Below, one piece after another: positions 43,475 to 51,457 of a stretch of 64,000 nucleotides of DNA. Every line of letters begins with the position of its first letter. The stretch's first letter is position 1. The position numbers and the translations under genes were made by a program. Origin of the DNA: Streptomyces sp. NBC_00654 (GTDB taxonomy: Bacteria > Actinomycetota > Actinomycetes > Streptomycetales > Streptomycetaceae); assembly GCF_026341775.1 (NCBI RefSeq), contig NZ_JAPEOB010000001.1, positions 558,001 to 622,000 on the forward strand. The letters run 5' to 3'. The notes below the pieces were generated by a model. The model was not told the origin of the DNA and made no database searches. It worked only from the letters and a program-made list of their open reading frames with translations.

Positions 43475-43516
43475 TCGGGGTGGCGGGATTTGAACCCACG
43501 ACCTCTTCGTCCCGAA
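43475..43516 (-). pseudogene. 3' half of tRNA-Pro(CGG), probable att site
   Basis: Read on the minus strand, the 42 nt run from the anticodon loop (TTCGGGA, anticodon CGG) through the 3' anticodon stem CGAAG, the T arm GTGGGTTCAAATCCCGC and the acceptor strand CACCCCG plus discriminator A. The 5' half (acceptor 5' strand, D arm, anticodon 5' stem) is absent; unrelated sequence starts at 43517. Integrative elements that enter tRNA 3' ends leave such a duplicate at one junction and rebuild the whole tRNA at the other, so this is a likely attL/attR with the element to the right. Confidence 0.8.
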
Positions 43517-43965
43517 TGAGGGCCGGTTACTGATCTAGCCAGTGCGGATGGCGTTTGCGCTGGTCAGAGCGTCGGTCTGTCTTGGTCTCGGGTGGTCTCG
43601 AAGGGGCTTGGGGAGCGGGTTGGCTCCCAGATGGCTCCCAGCGAGACCTCAGGCAACCGCTGCTGAGTCCGCGTTTCGCGCCACCCACGGAGGCCGACGA
43701 GGCGAGCAGTTCGACATTCGGCTGAGCCACGCGGAGCTGGCCCAGCATTCTGCAGCAGGCGACCACGCGACATACGGCGCATGGAACAATCCTGTCAGCC
43801 CCGACCTGCCCTGGACCGGGGGGCTGCGCTATGTCCGTTAACCATCGCAATTCTTGCTCACCTCTGCGGATCTACGTGTCAAAGAGGGTAATGCTCATGG
43901 GCTGCCCTGATCGCCGGACCTGTCAGGGCAGCCCAGCCCTACCTGGAGCCTGGCAGACTGCGATT
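43517..43965. other. Island-edge region without a clear gene
   Basis: About 450 bp of lower and more even GC than the DNA to the left. Minus-strand frames end in basic tails (for example RKRHPHWLDQ near 43530-43560) that might be the remnant of an integrase C-terminus, but no catalytic Arg/His/Tyr motif is present. CAGACT at 43954-43959 lies six bases before the GTG of the next gene. Confidence 0.45.
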
Positions 43966-44154
43966 GTGATACGCGAACCAGCAGAACTGCAGATCGATGA
44001 CGACGGCCGCGTGTCCCTGCCGCTGGGGCTCCTCGCGGAGGCGGGCCTGGATGCAGGCGGCCGGATCCTGGCGTTCAGCGACGGCGACGGGCGCATTGTG
44101 CTGCAGCGAGAGGTAGACGCCTTCAAGGCCCTGCTGCAGGACGGAACTCTGTGA
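43966..44154 (+). CDS. AbrB/SpoVT/MazE-type DNA-binding protein
   Basis: 62 residues, one swapped-hairpin domain: ELQIDDDGRVSLPLGLLAEAGLDAGGRILAFSDGDGRIVLQRE. Such proteins are antitoxins or small repressors. The GTG start has no ribosome-binding site and a -10-like CAGACT six bases upstream, so it is probably leaderless. Its stop overlaps the start of a 69-codon gene, whose stop in turn overlaps vsr. No known toxin follows, so it may simply regulate this small operon. Confidence 0.7.
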   Translation: MIREPAELQIDDDGRVSLPLGLLAEAGLDAGGRILAFSDGDGRIVLQREVDAFKALLQDGTL

Positions 44155-44360
44155 GTGGGGAGCCCACCGCCGCGAGGCCATTCCCGTTGCAGCGATCGGG
44201 GAGGTCGGTGTGCAGCCAGGTGGCGTCCGTGGGTGCGAGACTTGCGACCGCCCGACCTCGGCACGGGGAAGCGCCGAGAATGGAGTTGGACGGACAGGAA
44301 CAGGTCCTCGCCGGGCGGGACGCCCTGGAGGAAGTTGTCTCTGAGCTGCTGGGAGTATGA
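44151..44360 (+). CDS. Hypothetical 69-aa protein between AbrB-like and vsr genes
   Basis: The GTG overlaps the AbrB-like stop by 4 nt and its stop overlaps the vsr ATG by 4 nt, the main reason to believe it is translated. The sequence is basic at first (RPFPLQRSGRSV) with an acidic C-terminal helix (LAGRDALEEVVSELLGV). No domain was recognised and no catalytic residues are evident. It could be a partner of the AbrB-like protein or a coupling reading frame. Confidence 0.45.
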   Translation: MSGEPTAARPFPLQRSGRSVCSQVASVGARLATARPRHGEAPRMELDGQEQVLAGRDALEEVVSELLGV

Positions 44361-44860
44361 GCGAGCAAGAAGTACCAGAAGCGCCGGCCGAGCAGTGGAC
44401 ACTGCCGGAGGGGTCGTGGGCGTCGTCGGCCGCGACCCGGCGGAGCATGCTTGGCAACCGAAGTCGTGATACCGAGCCCGAGCTGCTCCTCCGCTCGCTT
44501 GTCCACGCCGCTGGACTGCGCTACCGGGTAGCGGCAAAGCCGCTCCCGAAGATGCGCCGCACGGCCGACATGGTCTTCCGCCCTACGAAGGTCGCAGTCT
44601 TTATCGACGGCTGCTTCTGGCACGGCTGCCCGGAGCACTTCGTGATGCCCAAGACGAATCGGCTGTACTGGGAAGAAAAGATCGGCCGGAACATCCAGCG
44701 CGACCGGGACACAGACAACCGCCTCACGGAGGCAGGCTGGCTGGTGCTCCGTTTCTGGGAACACCTCGAACCAGAGGCGTGTGCCGCCACTGTCATCGAG
44801 GCAGTGGCGGCCCGGCGGCAGGAGGTCCAAGCCTCAAAGCACGCGAAGAAGACCTCCTGA
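44357..44860 (+). CDS. vsr: Very short patch repair (Vsr) endonuclease
   Basis: 167 residues. MLGNRSRDTEPELLLRSLVH, RRTADMVF (catalytic Asp), VAVFIDGCFWHGCPEH (His/Cys of the active-site and zinc region), PKTN..YW..KI..N and AGWLVLRFWEH are all conserved. Vsr nicks T:G mismatches made when 5-methylcytosine deaminates, and it normally accompanies a cytosine-5 methyltransferase. Such an enzyme lies 8.7 kb away at 53602, so the pair brackets the three-gene ATPase set. Vsr-like proteins can also act as restriction endonucleases in some systems. Confidence 0.95.
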   Translation: MSEQEVPEAPAEQWTLPEGSWASSAATRRSMLGNRSRDTEPELLLRSLVHAAGLRYRVAAKPLPKMRRTADMVFRPTKVAVFIDGCFWHGCPEHFVMPKTNRLYWEEKIGRNIQRDRDTDNRLTEAGWLVLRFWEHLEPEACAATVIEAVAARRQEVQASKHAKKTS

Positions 44861-44984
44861 CCGTCACGTCGCTGGCGGCAGCGGTCAGCTGAACTCCGCC
44901 GAGTTCAGCGAGAAGAGCTCGTACCAGTGGTGGCCTTTTTGGCCTCTCTACGAGATGGAGTTGATCAAACCTGGCGGGACCTGG

Positions 44985-47900
44985 TCAGCTCCCGTCGTAG
45001 GCCACCTGCAGTCGCGTGGTGCTCTTAGCCGTGTGCAAAAAGGCGTCGCCCTGTCCGGCCAGAGCTTCGGCTCCCGTCTCGTCCAGAATGATGCGGCTGT
45101 CGGTCGCTGTCTTGACCCGCAGGGCGAGTTGGGCAGGGAAGTTGGAGCGGATGGTCGTAGAGATGACGTCCGCACTCGGTCGCTGCGTGGCTGTAATGAC
45201 GTGGATGCCCGCAGCGCGGGCTTTCTGCGTCAGGCGCTTGAGCAGCGCTTCGATCTGCTTCTTCTCTTCGGGATCGCTAGTGAGATCGGCGTACTCATCA
45301 AGGACGATGACGATCCAGGGCTTTCGATCTGCCTTGTCGACCTTGGCGTTGTACTCGACGAGCTTGCGTGTGCGGATTGCCTTCATGTCCTTGTAGCGCA
45401 CGGCCATCTCTTCGACGGTTTCCTCAAGGATCTCGATGGCGTCGGCAGCGTCCATACCGATCACGCCGTCAAGGTGCGGGTCATCCTCGAAGTCGACAAG
45501 CTCGGTGCCCTTGGGATCAACGAGGCGGAGTCGCAGGGTGCTCTTGTCGTACCGGACCAGGCCCTTGAGGATCGTATCCAGCGCGACGGACTTTCCTGAT
45601 CCGGTAGTGCCGGCCACCAGCAAGTGCGGTGAGTCTGCAGAGGAGAGGTCAATGGTGACAGGGTTGCCCTCGATGTCGGCGCCCAGCGGGGCGATGAGGC
45701 TCTCGGGATTGGCCGGGCACCGCAGCCACAGCGCCTTGGCGTCGACCCCGTACTTCTCGTCGTCGATCTTGGGGATCTCGAAGAGCACGGAGCCGCGGTC
45801 GCTGCGGGCACGAATGCTGAACCCGGAGGGGAGCGCCAGGGCCAGGAAGATCTCGTCGCGTCGGTTGGTCAGCTTGTCCACGGTGACCCCAGGATTGGGG
45901 ATGAACCGGAAGATATAGAAGCCGGGTCCCTCCTGCCACTTGCCGACCTCCGGTGCGGTGACCGCGACCTTGTGGCGGGCAAAGACGTCAACGATCTTGT
46001 TGTATCGAAGCGCCAGCTCCTCCTCGGAGAGCCCACCGCGGGAAGCTTTCAGAGGTGCAGGACCTGCCTCTGCGGCAGGGTGACGCGCAAGTACCGCTCC
46101 TGGCGCAGCTGTTAGAGCGGCCGCCCCGCCGGCCTCGGCAGATGCCGTTGTTTCTTCCAGAGTGGGCGGTTCGGCGGAAAGGCCCACAGAGGAGGTTTCG
46201 ACGGTAGTGTCAGCGGCCTTCATGGTCCCGCTGAGGTCTCCAGAGACAACAAGGGGATCGGCGTTGGTGGGGTCCTCCTTGGCGCGTAGAGCGCCGATGA
46301 GGTTCAGCAGTTCCCGTTTGTTCAACCTCACCAGGGTGTGCCTGCCGAGGCTTCCGACCGCGGGTGCCGACTGATCGTCCTCTGCCGAGATAGCCACGGC
46401 AACGCCAGTGACGTGGCCGAGCTGGACATCCTCGGAGCGTAGGGCATCAAGGACCTTCGCCTCGACCTGGCGGTGGTCGTCATTACCGATCAGGGTACGA
46501 GCTGGAAGGTCTTCGGCCTGCGTGGTCTTTCCACTGGTCTGAGCGATCGCGGCAGCAAGCTCGTCCAGCCAGAAGGGGCGGTCGTGGCGAGCTTCGCCGT
46601 CCGAACGGAAGGCGTCCCTACACAGGTCAGTGGTGCGGTTGAGCTGTTCCTCAGCCGAACCGACGTCGAAGGTCTGGCGGAACTTGGACTCGGCGACCAG
46701 GACATCCAGGCGAACAGTGCCGTCGTCCTGGACCGTCAGCACAAACCGGCCGAGGTCGGCACGGGTCTTGTGTCCGCGGCCGAACCAGCGGTGGTGCTCG
46801 TCGAAGCTGATCCACGTGACCAGGCTCGTGCCCTGCCTAGAGACGGGAAACTGCTGGTCGATGACAAACCGCGTGGCTACCAGGCCGACGACTTCGTTGA
46901 CCGTAGTGCCAATGCCGAGGGAGCGCAGCACGGCGCCAGGGGCCACGTTGCGGCCGACCTCGTAGATTCGTTTAGCGGTGCTTTCCGAGTCCTGCGGGGT
47001 GACGACACCGATCTGCTCAAGGCGGCGGCACAGTCGCTGAACGACGAACTGCCGACCGGTCTGCGAGCTGACAATGAGGGTGTAGGACTCGTTCTTGCCG
47101 ACGCTGGGCTTGACGAGGATGACGTCAGGGCGGTTGCGCAGGGCATCGATTTGCTCACGGCCGATGAAGCTGTCGAGAGTGACGACCCAGTGGGCCACAC
47201 GGTGCAGGGTCTCGAACAGGTTCTGGTGCTGGTCGAACTGCACCTGCATCTCGAAGTAGTCGATGCCGTCGACACTCTCCCGGGAGACCGGGGAACGGCG
47301 GTCGTAGCGCACGCACAAGGTCGACCAGGACTCAAGAGTCTCGTCGGCGGTCTCAGGCAACAGCGCTCTCACGACGTTCTCGCTGGTCTGAGCCAGGTTG
47401 TGTGAGGCTGGGTGCTTCCAGGGGTTGAAGTAGCCCGACAGGGACTCCTTCTTGGTGCTCTCCTTCATACTGGTCTGCGTGCCGAACAGTGCCGGCGCCA
47501 GAGCGAGGTCGATGGTGTCCTCCAGCCCTGACAGGTCTGCTTCCTGGTCGGGCTCCCATGCCTGAAGGATCAGTTGGACGTCGGGCAGGAAGCTGTCGTC
47601 GGACATCTCCGTACCGGAGAACTGCAGGTCGAAACCCTGGATGATCTCGTGGTGGGTGGCCTGCGGAGCCAGTACAACCAGATCAACTTTCAGACGAGGG
47701 TTCTTGGCCCGCATCTGCTTGGCCACGCGCATCGGTAGGACAGGGTCGCCGTTGCGGTCCAGAAGCAGTACGCGCAGCCCATCAAGCTTGTGGGGGTAGG
47801 TCGTCAGGTAGTCGGTGATGACGCGGACCATCTCGTCGATCGCGGTCTCGTCGACGCTGGAGAGCCAGTCCTTGGACTCGTTTCCGCCGTAGCGGACCGG

Positions 47901-50021
47901 TGCGTACTCCTCGTGCCCGGCCGACTCCCGCATCGGAATGGCAATCGTGCCGCCGGGACCGACGAGGACAGCAGGTGTCCCGTGTGGGGAGATACGGTCA
48001 ATGGCGTCGAAGAAGAGCTCCTCGTTTTCCTGGTTTAGGCTCAGACCTCCCTCCTTGTTCAGGGCGGTCTCGATGCTGTCAGCAGCCTCCTCGTAGTTCT
48101 TTGCCAGCCAGCGCAGCTTCAGCGGGTGAGTGGCCAGCATCATCATGCGGTGGTCGGCAAGCCCGACAACATCGGTCAGGACGACAGCCTCGAGGTCTGC
48201 GTTCGGAGCGTTGTCGGGAACCAGGGTGGTGCGAGCTTCGCGGAGCACGCCTTCCCACTCACGTACGTAATCGTTGATCTTCCCGGCGTCAAGCCCGTCG
48301 CAGAAGCGGCTGAAATGCTCCAGCCTGAGGCGCTCCAGCTGACTGGCAAACTGCGATTCGGAAACAGGCAAGGGTTCGTCGGCCTGCCACTGCCGGGGGT
48401 CATTGAACCTTTCGAGGAAGGTGTCAAAGGTCAATTTACCGGTCTGGCCAGGGGGAGTTTGCCAGCCGTGTATGAGAGCCGCCAGCGCGATCTGCCCCGG
48501 GATGCCAAGAGGGTCCCAGCGAAAGCGTCGCTGGGCGCCGTCCATCTCGACCAGGATGCGCAGCGGGGCCCACTCCGTGTTCGGATCGAACGGCTCGTCC
48601 TCCTCCGGGAGGGGCGGCTTGGTCAGGTCCAACAGGCACTTCTTGACGTCCAGAGTCAGGCGAAGACCGGTGGATTCCCGGACGTCATCCAGGGTGTTGG
48701 CGTACAGGAAAGCGAAGAGCCAACGGCTCCACCGCCCAACTTCCTGGTTGCCTTCCAGCCCGACGACGACGGAGCCTTCCTCTTCATCGGAGAAGTAGGT
48801 CAGCTCGCGCAGCAGGGCACGCAGTGGGTCCTGGACGAACTGAGAGTCCGGAAAGGCAAGCTTCTCGACTTTGCGGCGCGACCGCTTGGACAGCAGGTCG
48901 GCCAGAGGCTCCGCCCCGCCGATAGGAGCCTCGTCAAGGAAACGCTGTGCGGCTTCCTGATCTCCGAGGTCGAGTGCATCTTCGATCACCATGGCGTCGA
49001 ACTCGTCGACCCGATCTGCGTCGGCCTTCTCGATCTCCTGCCGGACCTGCTGGCCCAGGCCGATCTTCTTGGACTTCTGCTCGAAGACTTCCAGCCAGAG
49101 GGTCAGGTCCTGCTCTCGGCGCAACTGACGAGAATCCTGCGGAGTGGAGCCACTGCGATTGAGGTTGAGTACGAGGCCGCGCATGAGCTCCTTGGCAGTC
49201 TCGGAGTCCGTGCCGACGTGGTCCAAGGATTCCGCACTGAACTCGGTCGCGCTTATGCGGTCTATCAGGTCGTCCTCGGTGATCTCCTTGCCCGTGGGCT
49301 GCTTGAAGGCACTTACCGAGACGTTCTTCTTGATCCGGGTGGGCAGCGCGGCGGGCTTGACGAAGAGTCCTCGGTCTGGGAAGAGATCAAGAGCCGGCAG
49401 GGCAGCAGAGATCTCCGGGTAGACCACGTCAGGGGTGCGGACCTGAGTTGCTGCGACCTTCTGCGCAGTGTCGACCAGGAAGGCTGCCCAGCGGTGCAAG
49501 GACCGGGGCTCCTCATCCGTGACGGCACCCCAGATCGCCGGCAGAACGGTGCCCATCGCGGCTGGAACAGTGCCGATACCCCCCGCTTCCCGCCATGCTT
49601 CCGCCATGAATCTGTCGAACCCACGCTCGCCGGAGGAGTCACGGTAGTTGCCCAGGATCGTGGCATCGTTCAGGGCGTTCATGGCCGCCAGCCCCTGTGC
49701 GTCCGGAGACTGCCCCCACTCGAAGAGCAACACCGCCCTGCCCTGTCCTGAATTTCGCCACTTGGTCAGCTGGTCCTGCGGCCCCAACAGGTAGTCAGCG
49801 GGGACACCTTCGATTGGCTCTGAGGTGCCGACCTTGACGACAACCTGACAGTCCTGCGAGCCCAACAGCTGCCGGGCAGTGCGGCGGAGAGCCTCGGCCA
49901 CGGTCGGTCGGTCGAAGCCGCTGACCCGTAGGACGGCGCGGGCCCCGTTGGCCTCAGTGACCTTGCGAAGTGCTTCGTCGGCGACGAACCGCCCGAGCGC
50001 TCGGATGCTGCTGTCGGTCAC
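44985..50021 (-). CDS. Giant FtsK/HerA-type ATPase, DptH/SspH-like
   Basis: 1,678 residues. The C-terminal ~260 residues are an FtsK/HerA motor: Walker A GTTGSGKS (1471-1478), LVDPKG, Walker B VIVLDEYADL (1571-1580) and ITATQRPSADV. The preceding 1,400 residues have no recognisable domain apart from charged helical stretches. Size, FtsK-at-C-terminus layout and position after two smaller genes match DptH of the DptFGH restriction complex (SspH of SspFGH), which attacks DNA lacking phosphorothioate. Its GTG start overlaps the preceding stop by 4 nt. The family match is from memory; the ATPase call itself is firm. Confidence 0.7.
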   Translation of the reverse strand: MTDSSIRALGRFVADEALRKVTEANGARAVLRVSGFDRPTVAEALRRTARQLLGSQDCQVVVKVGTSEPIEGVPADYLLGPQDQLTKWRNSGQGRAVLLFEWGQSPDAQGLAAMNALNDATILGNYRDSSGERGFDRFMAEAWREAGGIGTVPAAMGTVLPAIWGAVTDEEPRSLHRWAAFLVDTAQKVAATQVRTPDVVYPEISAALPALDLFPDRGLFVKPAALPTRIKKNVSVSAFKQPTGKEITEDDLIDRISATEFSAESLDHVGTDSETAKELMRGLVLNLNRSGSTPQDSRQLRREQDLTLWLEVFEQKSKKIGLGQQVRQEIEKADADRVDEFDAMVIEDALDLGDQEAAQRFLDEAPIGGAEPLADLLSKRSRRKVEKLAFPDSQFVQDPLRALLRELTYFSDEEEGSVVVGLEGNQEVGRWSRWLFAFLYANTLDDVRESTGLRLTLDVKKCLLDLTKPPLPEEDEPFDPNTEWAPLRILVEMDGAQRRFRWDPLGIPGQIALAALIHGWQTPPGQTGKLTFDTFLERFNDPRQWQADEPLPVSESQFASQLERLRLEHFSRFCDGLDAGKINDYVREWEGVLREARTTLVPDNAPNADLEAVVLTDVVGLADHRMMMLATHPLKLRWLAKNYEEAADSIETALNKEGGLSLNQENEELFFDAIDRISPHGTPAVLVGPGGTIAIPMRESAGHEEYAPVRYGGNESKDWLSSVDETAIDEMVRVITDYLTTYPHKLDGLRVLLLDRNGDPVLPMRVAKQMRAKNPRLKVDLVVLAPQATHHEIIQGFDLQFSGTEMSDDSFLPDVQLILQAWEPDQEADLSGLEDTIDLALAPALFGTQTSMKESTKKESLSGYFNPWKHPASHNLAQTSENVVRALLPETADETLESWSTLCVRYDRRSPVSRESVDGIDYFEMQVQFDQHQNLFETLHRVAHWVVTLDSFIGREQIDALRNRPDVILVKPSVGKNESYTLIVSSQTGRQFVVQRLCRRLEQIGVVTPQDSESTAKRIYEVGRNVAPGAVLRSLGIGTTVNEVVGLVATRFVIDQQFPVSRQGTSLVTWISFDEHHRWFGRGHKTRADLGRFVLTVQDDGTVRLDVLVAESKFRQTFDVGSAEEQLNRTTDLCRDAFRSDGEARHDRPFWLDELAAAIAQTSGKTTQAEDLPARTLIGNDDHRQVEAKVLDALRSEDVQLGHVTGVAVAISAEDDQSAPAVGSLGRHTLVRLNKRELLNLIGALRAKEDPTNADPLVVSGDLSGTMKAADTTVETSSVGLSAEPPTLEETTASAEAGGAAALTAAPGAVLARHPAAEAGPAPLKASRGGLSEEELALRYNKIVDVFARHKVAVTAPEVGKWQEGPGFYIFRFIPNPGVTVDKLTNRRDEIFLALALPSGFSIRARSDRGSVLFEIPKIDDEKYGVDAKALWLRCPANPESLIAPLGADIEGNPVTIDLSSADSPHLLVAGTTGSGKSVALDTILKGLVRYDKSTLRLRLVDPKGTELVDFEDDPHLDGVIGMDAADAIEILEETVEEMAVRYKDMKAIRTRKLVEYNAKVDKADRKPWIVIVLDEYADLTSDPEEKKQIEALLKRLTQKARAAGIHVITATQRPSADVISTTIRSNFPAQLALRVKTATDSRIILDETGAEALAGQGDAFLHTAKSTTRLQVAYDGS

Positions 50022-51457
50022 CGGGGCTCCCCTCGAACCATGCTGGTTGCATCTGAATATTGAGTGAGCAGACCAATAGCGGCGAGTTTCTCCCGGAACG
50101 CCTTGCCGTTGTGGTCAAGGACCGATGGGTCGACCTCGTAGGCCAACGGGCTCGCTGCCGCGACCTTGTCCTCCATCACAAGCCCATACCTCTCGTACAG
50201 CAGCGTGCAGAACTTGTCGAACTCCATCTCCGCTTCCTGAGCGACGGTGGCAGAGACCAGAGCCTCGAGCATCGGTGGCTTCATGGTGAAGTGTCGTCGT
50301 CCGGCCGTCGCGTTCAAGGCTCCGACAGCGGCGAGGGTCTCGCTGAAGAACGCTCGGGGTGAGGCGACCGCGGTGCCGCCTTCCTTCATGAATCTCTCGT
50401 AGCGGCGTTTTTTACCCTCGTCGCCTTCGGCTTCGCCGATCATCACCTGGGCCTGGACGTTGATCGCTTTGACGATGTCGTTGCGGAAGCCAGCGAGGTT
50501 CTTCTGCGATTCCCTGCGCAGCGGGGTTGCCTCGTTGCCGAAGTCCAACAGGATCGACTCACGGTTGGTGGCACCGAGCTTGGTGCGTGCGAGGTGGAGC
50601 TGATGGCGTGCCAAGCAGTAGGGGACCCAGTGCATGAGGCTCTCCGTGCGCTTGGCCCTCGGGACCGTAGCGATCCGACTGACGATGTTGCAGGTCCCCT
50701 CCCTCAGCAGATCAGGCCACGGGCTGAGCTCCTCATACAGCTCGATTCCTGTGTCTGAGCCCTCCACGGGAGCTTCGTCGTAGTCGAAGTCGTGCGCGCT
50801 GAGGGCCTTCGCGAGATTGCCCAGCGGGGTTTCGCTGTCCTGCACGAGGTCGCTCAGGCCCTGCCGGGTCGCTTCCTTGCGGTCAGGATCGAGGTCGGCA
50901 CGAAGGGCTTTGTAGGCCCAACTCCCACCATCGCGGAAGAGGTAGCGCTCGATAATAGGAGCGTTGATGCCGACATCGACTTTGGTGGCCTGCTTGCGCT
51001 TCTTAGCGCTCTTCTTGGCATCGATTTGCTTGACTCGTCGTTCGACTGCGTCGTAATGGATGAGCTCACCGACGAACGGATAGATGTGCGCGCCGAACCA
51101 ACTGGGCTGGCTGCGACGCCCTGGGATCTCAACCAACAGGGAGGAGAACAGGGCGTGGAGCGTTTCCATCGTCTCGGGAGAGTCCAGCTCGACGGCCTTG
51201 CCTAGTTCTTCATCGCCCTCGACTATGGGGGCCTTGGTCGCGATTCGCCGGGCCAGGTCGTGCGAGGTTCTCTTGTAAGCCGTGCCGGCTCCGTTGTCCA
51301 GGAGCCCTGCGAACTGCTCCGGGTCCTCCTGATGCGCCAGGTAGACGCCGCGGGCGATCGCGAGCATCTCAAGCGGGATGTAGAAACCGCGGCCCTGCTG
51401 TTCGAGATTCACCCCAAAGAGGCGAAGGACCACCTCGGCCTTGGAACGATCAGCCAT
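50018..51457 (-). CDS. DptG-like component of the three-gene ATPase set
   Basis: 479 residues, soluble and mostly helical. No catalytic motif was recognised. Notable segments are LFGVNLEQQGRGFYIPLEMLAIARG near the start, a Lys-rich stretch KKSAKKRKQ, and the C-terminal FDKFCTLLYERYGLVMEDK...FREKLAAIGLLTQYSDATSMV, which resembles a winged or helical adaptor. Length and place between the AAA-like and FtsK-like genes fit DptG. The start shares one base with the upstream stop (TAATG) and the end overlaps the next start by 4 nt. Identification rests mainly on context. Confidence 0.5.
   Translation of the reverse strand: MADRSKAEVVLRLFGVNLEQQGRGFYIPLEMLAIARGVYLAHQEDPEQFAGLLDNGAGTAYKRTSHDLARRIATKAPIVEGDEELGKAVELDSPETMETLHALFSSLLVEIPGRRSQPSWFGAHIYPFVGELIHYDAVERRVKQIDAKKSAKKRKQATKVDVGINAPIIERYLFRDGGSWAYKALRADLDPDRKEATRQGLSDLVQDSETPLGNLAKALSAHDFDYDEAPVEGSDTGIELYEELSPWPDLLREGTCNIVSRIATVPRAKRTESLMHWVPYCLARHQLHLARTKLGATNRESILLDFGNEATPLRRESQKNLAGFRNDIVKAINVQAQVMIGEAEGDEGKKRRYERFMKEGGTAVASPRAFFSETLAAVGALNATAGRRHFTMKPPMLEALVSATVAQEAEMEFDKFCTLLYERYGLVMEDKVAAASPLAYEVDPSVLDHNGKAFREKLAAIGLLTQYSDATSMVRGEPR

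Noticed and set aside
43527..43850. Possible integrase C-terminal remnant next to the tRNA scar
   Set aside because: Only a basic tail; no Arg-His-Arg-Tyr or serine-recombinase motif can be read, so it is listed only as intergenic sequence.
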